Positions 1 to 48,558 of a DNA stretch of 64,000 bases are shown here, piece after piece (the first letter of the stretch is position 1; each line of letters starts with the position of its first letter). Origin of the DNA: Nectonema munidae (taxonomy: Eukaryota; Nematomorpha; Nectonematoida; Nectonematidae). Under the pieces are notes generated by a model. The model did not search any database. It had not been told where the DNA came from and was given only the letters and a program-made list of their open reading frames with translations. The stretch spans positions 441,001-505,000 of the forward strand of contig JAUIRK010000938.1 of NCBI GenBank assembly GCA_030549495.1, given 5' to 3'. The position numbers were made by a program, and so were the translations under genes.

Positions 1-590
1 ATTTCCGGCCTAATTTTTTCATTTCAGTCAAAGATGATTTGTGGTTTATTTAGTTTTAAACATACGCTAACGTCTAACTAAGTTAATTTATCATCACACC
101 ACTTTATAGCTAGTATGTTTTATATACTTTACATAATGTTCATTCATAAAATTTGTTTATTCAGATTCAGAATTAATAAATCACCTTATTATTAACAATT
201 TGTTTTAATTGCGGATCTCAAACTCCTATATATAAAGCAAAACTTTGACTAACTAAAATGAAAGCAAATCAAAGGAGTTTTTACTTAAAAGAAAATTTTT
301 GTTATTGAAGAGTTAGATTTTGACTTTTTTAATATGGGCACATTATCGGTCTAACTCATTATTTCAAGATGGTTTTTGTGTGCCTATGAGGCTTCTCTTA
401 AATAAGGTTTTGAAAATAAAATAATATTTTAAAAATAAAGATTAATGATGGCACGATTTATCGTTAAATGAATTATAAATATGTTATATAGAATGAATGC
501 TGATGGTATTTTAATAGTATGGAAAATGTTTTAACCTTCAATTAATTTCACGTAAAGTAAAATTATTAAAAAACATGACATCGTTTACGA
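1..590. other. AT-rich sequence, nothing recognised
   Basis: No open frame or RNA gene that I can support. Low-complexity A/T sequence up to the first motif of the MULE-type element near 591. Confidence 0.5.
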
Positions 591-3500
591 AGCGTCTTTT
601 TACCCAAACAAACAAAATTAAACTGAAATAAACTAAAATTTGTTATAATTAAATTGAATAAACTAATTTTAACCTTCAACTTTAGCCAAAGAAAGAAAAA
701 AATAGAAAAAATAAAAATGAAGCTAAACAAAACAAATTGACTGAAAAAATTAAAAACAGAACATAAACTTGATTTTTCGAATTGAAAAATATATTTAGTT
801 TTTTTTTGTATCAAGCTTTTCTTCTTCAGTTTTAAAAATGGAGTCAATTCAATTTTTTTTGCCAAATATGCATTAAACTGTTGATTTGTGAACTATATGT
901 TATCTGCTCGAAATGCAAGAAATCTTTTTGTTATGAATGCCTGGAACTTTTTCATCTGTATTTTCCGAAGTTTGAGAGAAGACAGTTTCCTATAACATGT
1001 TTTCTGTGTCTTAAAAACTCTCAAAAAGACTATTCTTTTAGAAATGCTCTCTTTAGAATGATGGAAATTGTAAGATATATTTTAGAAATTAATATATTAA
1101 ATGAAATGCAAAATGCTTTCAGCGGTCTATGTTAACAAAAAAATGTTGGGGTCTACATATTTAGGCAAGTCAAGAAATTACACACAACACAAATTTTGCG
1201 TATATGATTATTATAATAAAATCTATCTTTGATTATTTGAAGTTTGGCTTCATTTCTTTTCCCTGGGACATACATCTACCCATGTGCCTCCTATGTAGCA
1301 AAGTTTTAAGCAATGACGCTATGAAACAATCCAAGTTGGCGGATCATAAATTAATTTTTGTTTTGAATAAATAATATAACTTATTTTTTGTCAGAACTTT
1401 AGTCATTTTAAAAATATTTAGGCTAACAAGTACGGTTATGATGCACTTGTGTGTGCTGCATGGCAAGAAAAAAAGATTTTACCACAAATAAGATTTCCTT
1501 CTTTCACTTCCTAATATGAAGAGTCTAAAGTGAATTTAATTAGCAAAGTAATTTTTGGTAAATATAAGTTAGACAGTATTGAAATTCCTCTGAAATCATC
1601 TCCAAATGGAAATTGTTTTTTTAACTTTGTTTCGAACGAAAAATACGCAACTCTACTCAGAGTGCTCATTGCTTAAACATGTGCACGAATGAATTCATTT
1701 ACAAAAACAAGCTCAGTGAAAATATTTTTTTTATCCCTTGATTATGAAAAAGCTTGTATAGATTGCGCTAATGAACGTGGTTTTTCTTCTACCTTAACTT
1801 TTCCATCTCTCTCAGATGTTTTGGAAATAAGCATTGAATCCATGTATTCACTTTTCAATGGGATAAAGGACTTCGCTTATATGTTCTTAAATTGCACTTT
1901 CACTCCTACAATTTTTGCTCCTAGAAAAAAATTTGTAATTTTATGGACAAATGTTTAGAATTTTACTGGTTAGTGGGTACCAAATCACTTCGTGCCGATA
2001 TTACCAATAACATCATTTAAAAGCTTTAGTTCCTTTCCTAATAACAGTTTTTCATCTTATGAAAGCAAGTCAACAGAAAGAAATACATCCACTGATGAAA
2101 ATAAAAGTTAACGATTGAATTTGGATTTTTCTGGTAAATATTGCATGGAAAGTAAAATTTTGAATCACAAAAAAATTCTTTCTGTCTCTTCTTTGTTTGA
2201 GGCAATAATTAATGAAGAAAATGAATATGACAAAGTTCCTTCTGGGTACAAAAATAATAAGCATTTTAAACTGAGTAATTCTGTAAACGTTGAGCGAAAA
2301 AAAAGTCACAACTTTGTTTATGCCATGAGGACTGCGGCCCATATCCCATGGGATTCCAAAAAAAAAGCACAACTATTAGAACTTTCCATTTGATTGAAAA
2401 AAATTTATTTAATGTCTTGAAAAGAAAAGGTTTATATTTGAAATCTGTTCGTAAAAATGGCTGTGATTCACTCATAGAAATTAATCCTCAGCCAAAATCT
2501 AATGAAGTTATTCAGATTAACAGATTCTACACAGCACTAAAACGTGATTCATCTTACAAAAAGCGAGTCAGTTGGTTTTATTCAAACACAAATAAAGACA
2601 TACAAAAGACTGCACTTTATGAATACTTGGGGATTTTCCAGATGTCGATGAATACAGACCAAGAACAGATCCAAAGCTTTCCTCCAAAATCAAAAAAGAT
2701 TTAGCATATAAACGTCCTTTAAATATTTATAAAGAAAATATAAAGGACAAAAATGAAATTTGATAGCTCAAAACAAATACGGAATTTAAAATACAGAAAT
2801 TCAAAAAAGTGCTTGTAGGAATCTTGCAGATGAAGTTATAGATGTGATATCAGTTGTTTCAAGTCATCATTTTGTTCACGAAGTAATTCTTAACAAAGAA
2901 AACATACCTGAAAACAAATGGAATATTTGAAATTTGCTGTCTTCAATGACGTCACCGTATGCGTAGATAGAATGTTCAATCTTGGTGTCAACAATCTTGG
3001 TGTACAATCTTCATTTTTAAAAATTTGAAGTTAATCAAAAAAGAGACAAACGATCATCCCATTTTTAGCGGTGCGTCTTTTTACCCCAACCTACCCAAAT
3101 CCACCTCTAATCTATCCCAGCTTACCTAAATAAACTTTGGAAATATCTAAATCAATGATAAAAAAGAAAATTTTTATTAGAATATTTTGAGTTGAATTTT
3201 TTATATATATTTTTACTTATACAAAAGTTAACGATTTATATTAAAGCAATTTTTTATTGAATAAATTTTCTCTCAAATGTTTTACGTTGTAAAAACGCAA
3301 CATAGTCGTTAAAAGGCTTTTTTTAGTTATAATTTTTTACCTATATTATTATTTTAGTTTGTTTATTATTTGTATTTTTTTAGATAAAATGTTTTTCTTA
3401 GATGTATTTATAAAATTTTTTTATGATCCTTTTAAAAAGTATTAAATCACTTTATCTATATATCTAACATTCTTATTACCTTACCTAGAGATTTTTTTAA

Positions 3501-4410
3501 AGTAAATAAATTGTTCGAGATAAGGAAACAGTCAGGTAAAAATATTCATTTTATTATTTATACTGTAAAAATAAATACAATATTCTAAATTGTTATATAG
3601 AATATTGGCTTTATACTGTAAAAATTAAATTTTCGTTTGAAATCGACTAAAATAACTTTCGTATAATTAAAAAATTTATGTAATTTTAGATTGTATAAAT
3701 CTAAATATAGTTTTTTTAGAAGATAACTGAGTAGATTAGGGGTGGATTTGGGTAGGTTGGGGTAAAAAGACGCACCCCATTTTTAGGACCAATTTATTTG
3801 CATAAAATAGCGAACTTTGAAACTTATGTACATTTTTTTTCACATGTTTCTGCTAGACTACAGAAGGATTTCCACAAGCTTGATATCAGAATTCGACAAA
3901 AATTATAGAATTTGGAAGCGACAGTGGAAAAGCCTTGACTAAAGCATGTCATTTTTCTTTCCCTAACTCAAAAAGATTATTGTGCGTGAAACATTTGAAA
4001 GAAAACGTCAAATGCTACGTTATGAACATAGCCTGTATGAAACAACATGAAATGAAGTTCATAATGGAAAAAATTTTCGGATAGAAAGGTCTTGTGTTTG
4101 CAAAAGATGAGTTTCAATTTGAAAAAACATCATATGAAATAATTTCAGCAATAAAAAATAAGAAATTCAATTCATATTTTAGAAAAATACTCAAATTGAA
4201 AATACAGAAGTATGGTACAGAGCCTAATCAGCAAAAAATAGCTAGCCATTTGTGGACTAATAATAAGGCTGAGCCTATAAATAACATAATTAAGTTGAAA
4301 ATCGATTGTAAACCGCAAAATATAAAAAATTTAATTGAAAAACTCTATGAAAAGAGAAAAAAGCTTTCTACACTTCTAACTTTCTCAACGACTAACCAAT
4401 TTCTATAATG
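591..4410 (+). mobile_element. MULE-type DNA transposon remnant with OTU/vertnin-like N-terminal part
   Basis: Pieces of one transposon protein lie in order on the + strand. At 881-1135 is a Cys-rich stretch (CSKCKKSFCYEC). At about 1432-1520 comes ANKYGYDALVCAAWQ. At 1580-1958 an OTU/vertnin-like block contains SPNGNCFFN and ends FVILW. At 2115-2704 is a block with GLYLKSVRKNG, NPQPKSNEVI and SYKKRVSWF, typical from memory of an abundant invertebrate repeat protein. At 3790-4408 the C-terminal MULE-like part reads NNKAEPINNIIK. Stops and frame changes separate the blocks and a 707-bp MITE splits the gene, so it is dead. The motif GCGTCTTTTTACCC at about 594 resembles the MITE's terminal repeat and may mark the left end; no matching right end was found. 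The family call is from memory of motifs. Confidence 0.6.
3070..3776. mobile_element. MITE with about 50-bp terminal inverted repeats and 10-bp target duplication
   Basis: The left end GGTGCGTCTTTTTACC is mirrored by GGTAAAAAGACGCACC at the right end. The inverted match is perfect for about 36 bp and continues with two mismatches to about 50 bp. The direct repeat CCATTTTTAG flanks it at 3059-3068 and 3777-3786, with one extra base at 3069. The interior is AT-rich and has no ORF. A 9-11 bp duplication fits MULE-type elements. It sits inside the MULE remnant, and its terminal motif resembles the one near 594, so it may be a non-autonomous relative of its host element (inference). Confidence 0.88.
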
Positions 4411-5630
4411 TCATCCAAATTTGAACTTCAACTTTGAACCTCTAGTATTTCTCAAGATTATGGATAGTGCTTAGATATATTTTCCTACATATTTACCTAC
4501 CATATTAAGTCACAAAGGAATATTGGAACAAATATTTATATTTTCTTGCTTATTATTATTTATTATTTATTTAAAGTATAAACTTTACATATTAAAAATT
4601 TGAGATATTTTATAAAAAAAGGAAATCAACACATAGAGGAAAATAAATAGTCATACTACAAAGTTGCCTGCTAATAAGAAGAATGAAAAGTTTTAGAGTT
4701 AATATCTATATTAACATAACGTAAACGCCAATTTGCTTCTAATTATGTAATGCTTTTATGAACAAAAATATAAATATTTATTGCAGAACAGATGGAATTT
4801 GTATTGATATATTTTATTCAAGACGGCTTCCTTTTAACTTCTTTTTTGATTTTTAAACAAACAAAGTAAATGTTGTCATTAAATAAATTTACTATCACAT
4901 ATATTAATAAAATTATAATTTTAAGTCAAATGTTTATAAGTAAGACGTTTTTCTAACTCCTTGATTTTTAAAACTAGTTACAGCTTTTTGACATGGGGGC
5001 TTCACTAATATATATAAAGCTGAGCATGTCTTAATACCTGTCTTTAATGAAAGGTCTACGGTTTTAGATGCTAATATAATTAATCTTATATAAAAAATAG
5101 ATTGAAATTTGCTCTGTTTTCCAATTATAACTTTCACACTATACAAGACAAGGCTATAAGAAGAAGAAAAATTTATTTGTAATTATCATATAAAAAATAT
5201 TCAGAAAAAACAATGTGAAAATATATCATAAATAAATTAATATTTCATAACATTTGCATGAACACTGAAAACCCCAAAACCTGATTTAAGATGATCCATT
5301 TTGAAATGAAATGAATTGAAATTTATTGATTGATTGATAATTGAAATTTATTGAAAAAATTATCGCTGGAAAAAAAAGAAAGTAACGCGTTGCAATTATT
5401 TTATATGATGCATAGATTTAGCAGCTTGAGGAAATAATTATATGAATATTTCTGTAGAGTGAGAATGATCAAAAAAGAAGCATTAAAAGGGATAATTTTT
5501 TACAAGTATACTTTTTTATATATATATATCAAAAAAGAATAAAACGCTAGATAAAAATATATTAAAAAGATTTTTTATGAAAGAATAAATTTACAAAATG
5601 TGAAAATCATATTTTTTTAATTTGTTTTTC
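4411..5630. other. Spacer upstream of eIF3a, nothing firm
   Basis: AT-rich sequence with short unsupported ORFs on both strands. No clear TATA box or other promoter element of eIF3a can be named. The promoter, or a 5' untranslated exon, is expected here or further upstream. Confidence 0.4.
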
Positions 5631-5664
5631 AGAAAAGAAATTTATTAAATCTTCTACGTCAAAA
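5631..5664 (+). promoter_or_regulatory. Splice-acceptor-like site just upstream of the eIF3a start codon
   Basis: A T-rich tract ends in TTTGTTTTTCAG at 5621-5632, 32 bases before the ATG at 5665. It looks like a good 3' splice site. It may end an intron in the 5' untranslated region or receive a trans-spliced leader. No matching upstream exon can be recognised, so its use is inference. Confidence 0.4.
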
Positions 5665-41888
<36,224 letters not shown>

Positions 41889-42049
41889 GCGCAAAACTTT
41901 GTTAATAACCAATCTCTTCTCTTCACTATTTTACATTTAAACTTCTCTTTTAACTTTTATCTCTAGTGTTTCTCTTTCGAATGCTTTTCTTTTTAATCTC
42001 TCTCTCTCTTTGCTACAGAATTTCCTTCTACTTTACCTCCATTTTAAGA

Positions 42050-42055
42050 AATAAA
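42050..42055 (+). terminator. Polyadenylation signal AATAAA of eIF3a
   Basis: AATAAA 162 bases after the stop; a second AATAAA lies at 42159-42164. Either fits the 3' end of the eIF3a transcript. Confidence 0.6.
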
Positions 42056-42169
42056 TCGCATCTTAATTTTTTTGCCTTTTAGTAGCGTAGAGTGGAATCA
42101 AATTCTAATTGTTATTTTTCCCTAGTTTTAAATCTTGAACAGGTAAAAAAAAGTTCAGAATAAAGTAAG

Positions 42170-45040
42170 CCTAAGATATCGTCATGCCCTTCAAGTGTGG
42201 AAATGCGTGAGTCTTTTGGCCTACATTCAATGATCACGTATATCAATTTGCTTATCATCATATGGACTCTTATCACATGATACCTCATCAACGTACAACA
42301 ACGCCCTCTTAAAACAAAATTATTATAATCCTAATATTTTTTTTCAGTTTAACGCTATCTTTGAAATTTTTTGTTTAGTTATTTCCAAACTGAATATCAG
42401 CATTTTATTACTAAAATAATGTGTATATTTCATATCATTTTGAACGTTTACATGGAAGTTTTCAATTTGTTTTTTATGATAAATTTATGTTAATTGACGT
42501 TTGAAGCTTGAATGCGAAAAAAGCATAACGTCCGTCAGGATGAATTTCCTCTAAATTTCACCATCTGTTCATTTATAGTCATAAATTTTTTCGAGAACGA
42601 AACTTTAAAAACTTTGAAGAAATTTTGTCTTTGTGATCTTACAATTTATTGTTGTCAAAACGTAGAAAAATATAGATAAGTTGGAACATATCACGTCCTA
42701 TACAACATCTCAAAAAATATTTCCATGTACTTTTCAGAAAATAAAAGCTAGTATCCCTTTTCTGTCCTTCTGATATAAATTGTGGAATCAAAATATGAAA
42801 GGTCTTTTATTTCAAATTTATGATTGTGGTATTTTATACCAAAGCTGAAACAAAAAAACATTTGAATATTTTCACAAAATAAAAACTTAATTCATATTGG
42901 TTCCTTGTGGCAATATAATTTATACACAAAAATATGCGGCTATGAATATATAGAATTTGAACACTGAATGAATGCGGTTAAGATCCGTTTACCTAATGCC
43001 CGGTCTGCCCCATGTGCCGGTTTTCATTTAAAAATGGCAGATATGGACGGGTTTGAAAATTTACATTCATAAATAGAGTTCTTCCACAGACATCAATTTC
43101 AGTGAATAATGAATTCATTATTATTTTTTTAGTTGTCTATATCGCATCCAAAGGAAAAATAATATTCCATAGCTGGACAGATGGAAGGGATAGATACAAT
43201 CAGGAATCGAACGCACACCATCTGGATCGATGCCCCACGTTCCTACCACTAGGCCATCTGCCGCCAAAAGTCATTTTAAAAGTGGATAACTTAAAAAATA
43301 TTTTTAAATAGACAATGCAAATAAAGTAGTCCAAATATTGAGGATAGGATTAAAGATTAGGAAGAAATTTCAATGTACGTCGCCATCTTTTGTATAAGAA
43401 TATATCAAAATTGATAAAAAAATATTTCAAAACTTCACTTTTTAATTATATTTAAAATTAATGTAAAAAAAACAAAATTTCAAAACATTTTAAGCTCCAG
43501 CTTATTATTCTCAACTTTTTTATATTTGTATTCAAAACTTGAAAAAGCGTTTTTTATTTTTAGCATATTCTTTTTGTGTTGCCCAAGTGATATGTAACCA
43601 CGTGAATATATTTTTATAATGTATTTTTCAATAATTGCATATATATATATATTTGTCTGCTAAGAACAAAGACTCCACTAATAAGTGATGGTTTAAAGGC
43701 TGTTACTAGTAAGATTTGTAAAAATGAAAGTAAAATTCTCCTAAAAGCAATATCTCATTTTTTTTATTTGATTTGCATTTGTGATATATGTGATGTATAT
43801 AAATTTCTTTATTTGTAAATAATATTTAAATTACAATAAAGATAACAAAAAGTATAGTGAATGACTTTAGGTCTTTTAAAATGATTTTGGTATTTTTCAT
43901 AAACCCATGAATGTGAAGCAATTCTCTATTTGTATAAAAACTTTAGAAATTGATACGCGAAAATTTTGTCGTCTTTCTTTACAATATCATATCATAATAT
44001 CTTTAAATCAAAAACTTTTACCTAAATTATGTAAGTATATCCATTCATTTTTTGTCAAAAAAAAAAGAAAAAAAGAGGTTAGGATAAGAAAAAAAATTTT
44101 AATTTCCAAAACACTAGTTTTGTTCATAGTTTCTTTTTTTAGGATTTTTCTGGTCTTACATACATATTTCTAATGCTTATAATGAGAGTCCTGCATTTGC
44201 TGAATTACGTTCATAATGATGATGAGTTAATTTCCATCTTCACCCACACTTTATTTCTTATTGCTTTGCTTTAGATGATTATTCTATTTCTGCATCTGTT
44301 GTGTCTGAAATTGATTTTGGTTGATTATGAGACTTGGAATTTATTGGAAAAAGCAATGAATAAGCTAATTTTTCTCATATTGAAATGATATGTCGATTGT
44401 TCATTTTTTATATACCATATGAGGGCATGACTTTAGTTCAATTTTTCCCAACTCCTGGTCCATGGACTCTGCTGATCCACGAAAATTTTTCAAAAGCGAA
44501 AAATATAGTGAAATTATGCTTTTATAATTGTAACTATGATTGGCTATTTTTTTTAAATTTATTTTGTATAATAACTCGGATTATTTACTTATTTTCGGGC
44601 GAAAAGAGTAAGGCTTTATCTATAACTCCTCCAGACATAGACAGCTTGTGGTCAAAGAAAAAATTGTTCAGAAGACTGGTTACAGCAAACGCGCAAAATG
44701 TAATTTTATTGATTTGTTACTTTTCTTAAATTTTTTTTTGATTTTTTAATGAATTTTTGTTATGGATCATAATGACTTTTTCCCACAAAAATAATGCCTT
44801 TCATCATGATAACCTATGTTGTTAAGTTGTGTAAATAATTTTATATTTATGACGGATTACAAATTAGCACAGTAATTTTTGTTATTGATTATTTCGATTT
44901 CACTGCATTTTTATGAGTTTTACTATTTTAAAATGGGAACAATATTATTTTATTGGTCGCAAAAGTCTGCAAGAATATCAAATTGTATTCTCCTCTTCTG
45001 TTAAATACCTGTCCTTCAATTGTACATTTTGCTAAATGTC
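42170..45040. other. Intergenic region, mostly unrecognised
   Basis: AT-rich. It holds a tRNA-like fragment at 43168-43266, an AT microsatellite near 43640, and near 44430 a stretch TTCCCAACTCCTGGTCCATG that looks like a hAT terminal sequence without partner. The 114-codon frame at 44385-44729 overlaps it and is not supported as a gene. Confidence 0.4.
43168..43266 (-). repeat. tRNA-like SINE or tRNA relic
   Basis: On the minus strand GGCGGCAGATGGCCTAGTGG has an A-box and GCGTTCGATTCC a B-box, 50 bases apart. The 3' side lacks the complement of the GGCGGCA stem, so it is not a working tRNA gene. Confidence 0.55.
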
Positions 45041-45047
45041 CGTTTAA

Positions 45048-45176
45048 CCCATTAAGTACCATAGAAATCAGACGATATCTAAAAAACCCAGACGATTTAT
45101 ATTCAAGGTCATTGAAAAAAGCAGACAAAGATAAAATGCCTTATGTTCCCAAATGGGAGCATTGGGTCTTAATGGG
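45048..45176. mobile_element. piggyBac-type MITE, copy 3
   Basis: TTAA at 45044-45047 and 45177-45180 flank ends CCCATTAAG and CTTAATGGG, a perfect inverted pair. The core AATCAGACGATATCTAA is shared with copies at 11071 and 31781. It is 129 bp and non-coding; the long + strand frame across it is chance. Confidence 0.82.
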
Positions 45177-45180
45177 TTAA

Positions 45181-48172
45181 TAAAAATTTTTTCGGATAAA
45201 TGTCCAAGTACCCTGTATAAACAGTAAGTGTTGTAAAAGCACAGTTTGTGTTAGCGTGGGCTTAGTTTATGTATTGTAGTAATCGACTATCACAAGCTCG
45301 AATATAAAATACATACTCTGTTTCTACAACCATAAATGTTATGGATGAATGAAAGATGGCAAAAGAGAGTGTAGTTTCCTTCAAATGTCGCCAATTCACT
45401 CTGCATGGATGTAAACACGTAGAAAGTGAAACAGCTTTCAAGTTTTCTCCATTAAATTATGTTTTTTTGGAGAATCAAGAGAATATAATTTAGCAAATAT
45501 TTCCTACTACTCAAAAAACTATTAAAATGAAAAATCAATAATTCTAATTAATTTAGAAAATCTAAATCACTAAATTTTTTTCTAAATTTTATGAAAATAG
45601 TCATTTTAACAACTTTTTTGTTAAATATATTATTAATTGAAATCATTGATCCATCCCACCTTCTCGATCTACTCAATTAGTTAAGTAAATCAAAATACGG
45701 AGATTGCTGTTAATGGCTATTTTGTTACTCTCTCAAATTCATTCATTACACCTCCTCTTTACAATCTAAAAAGGAAAACTTGATGAATGAATGGTAATAA
45801 TTAGGGATTCAAATCTTATTCTTCTTAGAAGACATTGTATATCACGTTTTAAACCTAAAAACACACTTTATGCTTTAACAACAATAATAATGATGTTGGA
45901 TCAATGAATCAATATTATCTTCTATTTTGCATTATCATTAATCATGTGATGATTGTATCTCTATGCACATCAACCAGAATCTAATGAGTTCATCACATCC
46001 CTGAATAAAGTTAAAATGCGTAAGTTTTTCCAGGTCAATTTTGTTTTCACCTAAAAATCCCTTTTTTTGACTTTACAATCAAAATTTGATTCTTTGGAAG
46101 ACTTCTTTATTCCACCTAAATGATCTTTTCTATGTTTATTATTTATCTTTCACTTTTTTAGTTTTTAAAAGAAAAAGAATTTATTGAGAAAATATGATTG
46201 ATTAAAAAAAATTTATTCAACATTAAAAATCAACAATCTTTATTTAATTACTGCTAACTTTTGTAATTGAACATATTAGTGATTATTGAAAAGAGTTTAA
46301 CAGGTAGCGGTTAATTTTTCACAAAATCATTTTTATTTCGATGCAACAAAGATCTCTCGTCAAAGTTTTCGTCTTATAAAAAATTTCTTGGAAAAATCAG
46401 ATTACAGATAATTTTTTACACAACCAACTAAAGACATGTGACTGACTATTTATGTTTAATGCCATTGCGCTCCCTAAGATATTACAAGTTAGTGATGATT
46501 ACTAACTAACTGACAAGAAACAAATTAACTAAATAAAAATAAGAATATTTTTTATAAAAAAAAAAAAATTTTTTAAAGAAAAAAAAGTTGTTCATATACG
46601 ACGCAATTAATAAGAAAATAAGGGCGCAGTGTCTCAGCCCCATTTATTTGCCCGCAAATATATGTAGAAAAATAGAACAAACACAATGTACTAAGTTTTT
46701 TGTAATCGATGTAAAAAATATATTCACATATAAATATACTTGTGAGATATTTGTTGCTGTTTTCTTCCATTCAAAAACATATTGGAGACTTTTTCAGACA
46801 AGTATTAGCGAAGATAAGAAAATGCAGGGATTGAGACATCAAGACAAAATCTCCCATGACAAATTTAAAGTCACCCCTTCATGGAAATGCTATAAAAAGT
46901 TACAGTAATGATATGAATGTTATCAAAATAATTTTTGTGTAGAGAGAATTCCAAAGATAAGCTGCGCAAGGATGTTTTAGTTTAATGAAATGTGCAATTT
47001 AAAAAAAAGATGCCTTGTTTTTAAAAACACTCATAAAAATTAGAATTGCTTTGTCCGGCTTGATTTTGTCTTTTGGGGATATTTTCCAATGTATAGCTGA
47101 TTTTCATTTTTTTCATATTTATTCCTCAGTTTGCATGATAGTGTTGTTGACAAGGGTTCAATCCATTTTTAAATGTGCTTTGATGTGTTGTAACTTATTG
47201 TTAGGTTTACAATTTGTGAGCATTACAGTTAGTGTTAAGGCAATTGTACATACCTACATTTTTTGACATTCTTGACACAAACTTTTCTATTTATTTGTAT
47301 AATACACGCCTGACACAAAAAAATCTAGACACATATACCCACGAACAGATGCATAGCATACTACATATACACATTGACATTAGACACCCGTACACCGAAA
47401 TACTCCAATCTCAAAACCTGCGGTATAGTAATCTTTTTCTAAGACAGATTTTGTCGTGCGTAGGAGGGATCCTGTCCTAGTACCAGGATTTTGTTGGGCC
47501 TCTAATGAGAACACTGCTGTTTTAGGGAACAAAAAGTAAGTCTAGAAGTTATTTTATCGAAGAAAAAAGAGAGTGTTTTCATCAAGACATTAAATTAATG
47601 GTGGAGCTTTGACAATGCCGACACTACTGCTGGAGTTTGATGCGAGACATTTCAGGAGCTGTAAAAAAGATTGGCCAAAAAGAGGAAGCGCATGTAAATT
47701 GTTTCCATACCTTTTCAAGTTCAAATGGCATCAAGCAAATTCTGATTGGCACTAAGCAAGTTGAAAGTTGTAGCTAGAATATTCAAAGATTTTGTTGCTT
47801 GAAAATTTGTAAAATCTTTTAGGAATTACTTCATTCAAAAAAATAAAATGACTTTTTGAACAGGCTTAACATTGGATCTAAAATATATATAACGAAAAAT
47901 CAACAAAGTCAACACAAAAGTTAGCATTTGAATACCTTGTTTTTTTTTTATCGTTTTTCTTAATTTACAAAAATTAGCGAACTAATTGCAAAACTATCTT
48001 TATTTTTCACCTCTAATAATAATTTCCCTTATTTTGGGATGTTTTTGCACTTTTTGGGATCTTTTTTTATTAAAAGTCGTCATTTTAATTCGAAATAATT
48101 TTTGTCTCGGTGCAAATAGGTATTAATGAAGCACATCTGGTTGTTGCGTTGTTTAACTGTTCACCTTTTTGT
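45181..48172. other. Intergenic region between eIF3a and the GPCR
   Basis: AT-rich with no supported gene. It contains dispersed-repeat copy B (47355-47425). A minus-strand fragment near 46640-46700 (STYICGQ) could be a scrap of the same repeat ORF family as at 29690, but this is weak. Confidence 0.4.
47355..47425. repeat. Dispersed repeat, copy B
   Basis: The segment with TTGACATTAGACACCC and GAAATACTCCAATCTC matches copy A at 19227 in order and spacing. Confidence 0.7.
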
Positions 48173-48223
48173 AGAATATTCCGCTAATTCAGGAGTACAC
48201 GCTTGATAACAAATGAACTCCAA

Positions 48224-48558
48224 ATGTCTACACTAGAAGAAACTACAAACTTTGCTCTGTACCAAACTCTGATTTATGCTGTTGATCTTCCACTCAGCCT
48301 TCTAATCGTCATCACCAACTGCATCTTTGTTCTCGTCTTCCTGAAAAATGCGTCCATCTTCAAAACCTCCGCCTACATCTGTGTCTATCTATGTGCGTTG
48401 GGCGTGACTAACGGCATCCTGCATTTCATTGGCTGCATCTGCGTCAATATTCGCAAAGACCTTTACACCAACTACAAATACGCCATTTTCCAGCACATCT
48501 TATTCAGTGTGGTTTTTCTCTCCTACGCCTTCTCTCTGCTTTTTATCTCCTTCCAGAG
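48224..48558 (+). CDS. GPCR exon 1 (TM1-TM3)
   Basis: Begins MSTLEETTNFALYQTL and ends in ISFQ plus the first two bases of Arg at AG|GTAAAA, so the intron falls inside the DRY-equivalent motif. An acceptor-like CACCTTTTTGTAG lies 50 bases before the ATG. Confidence 0.85.

Noticed and set aside
43168-43266. A working tRNA gene
   Set aside because: A and B boxes are present but the acceptor stem cannot close.
44953-45180. A 75-codon + strand ORF ending at 45180
   Set aside because: Its last half is a TTAA-flanked piggyBac-type MITE with inverted ends.
46588-46908. A 106-codon + strand ORF as a gene
   Set aside because: There is no conserved motif, and the minus strand of the same stretch shows a weak scrap of a repeat ORF; no splice or expression signal is apparent.
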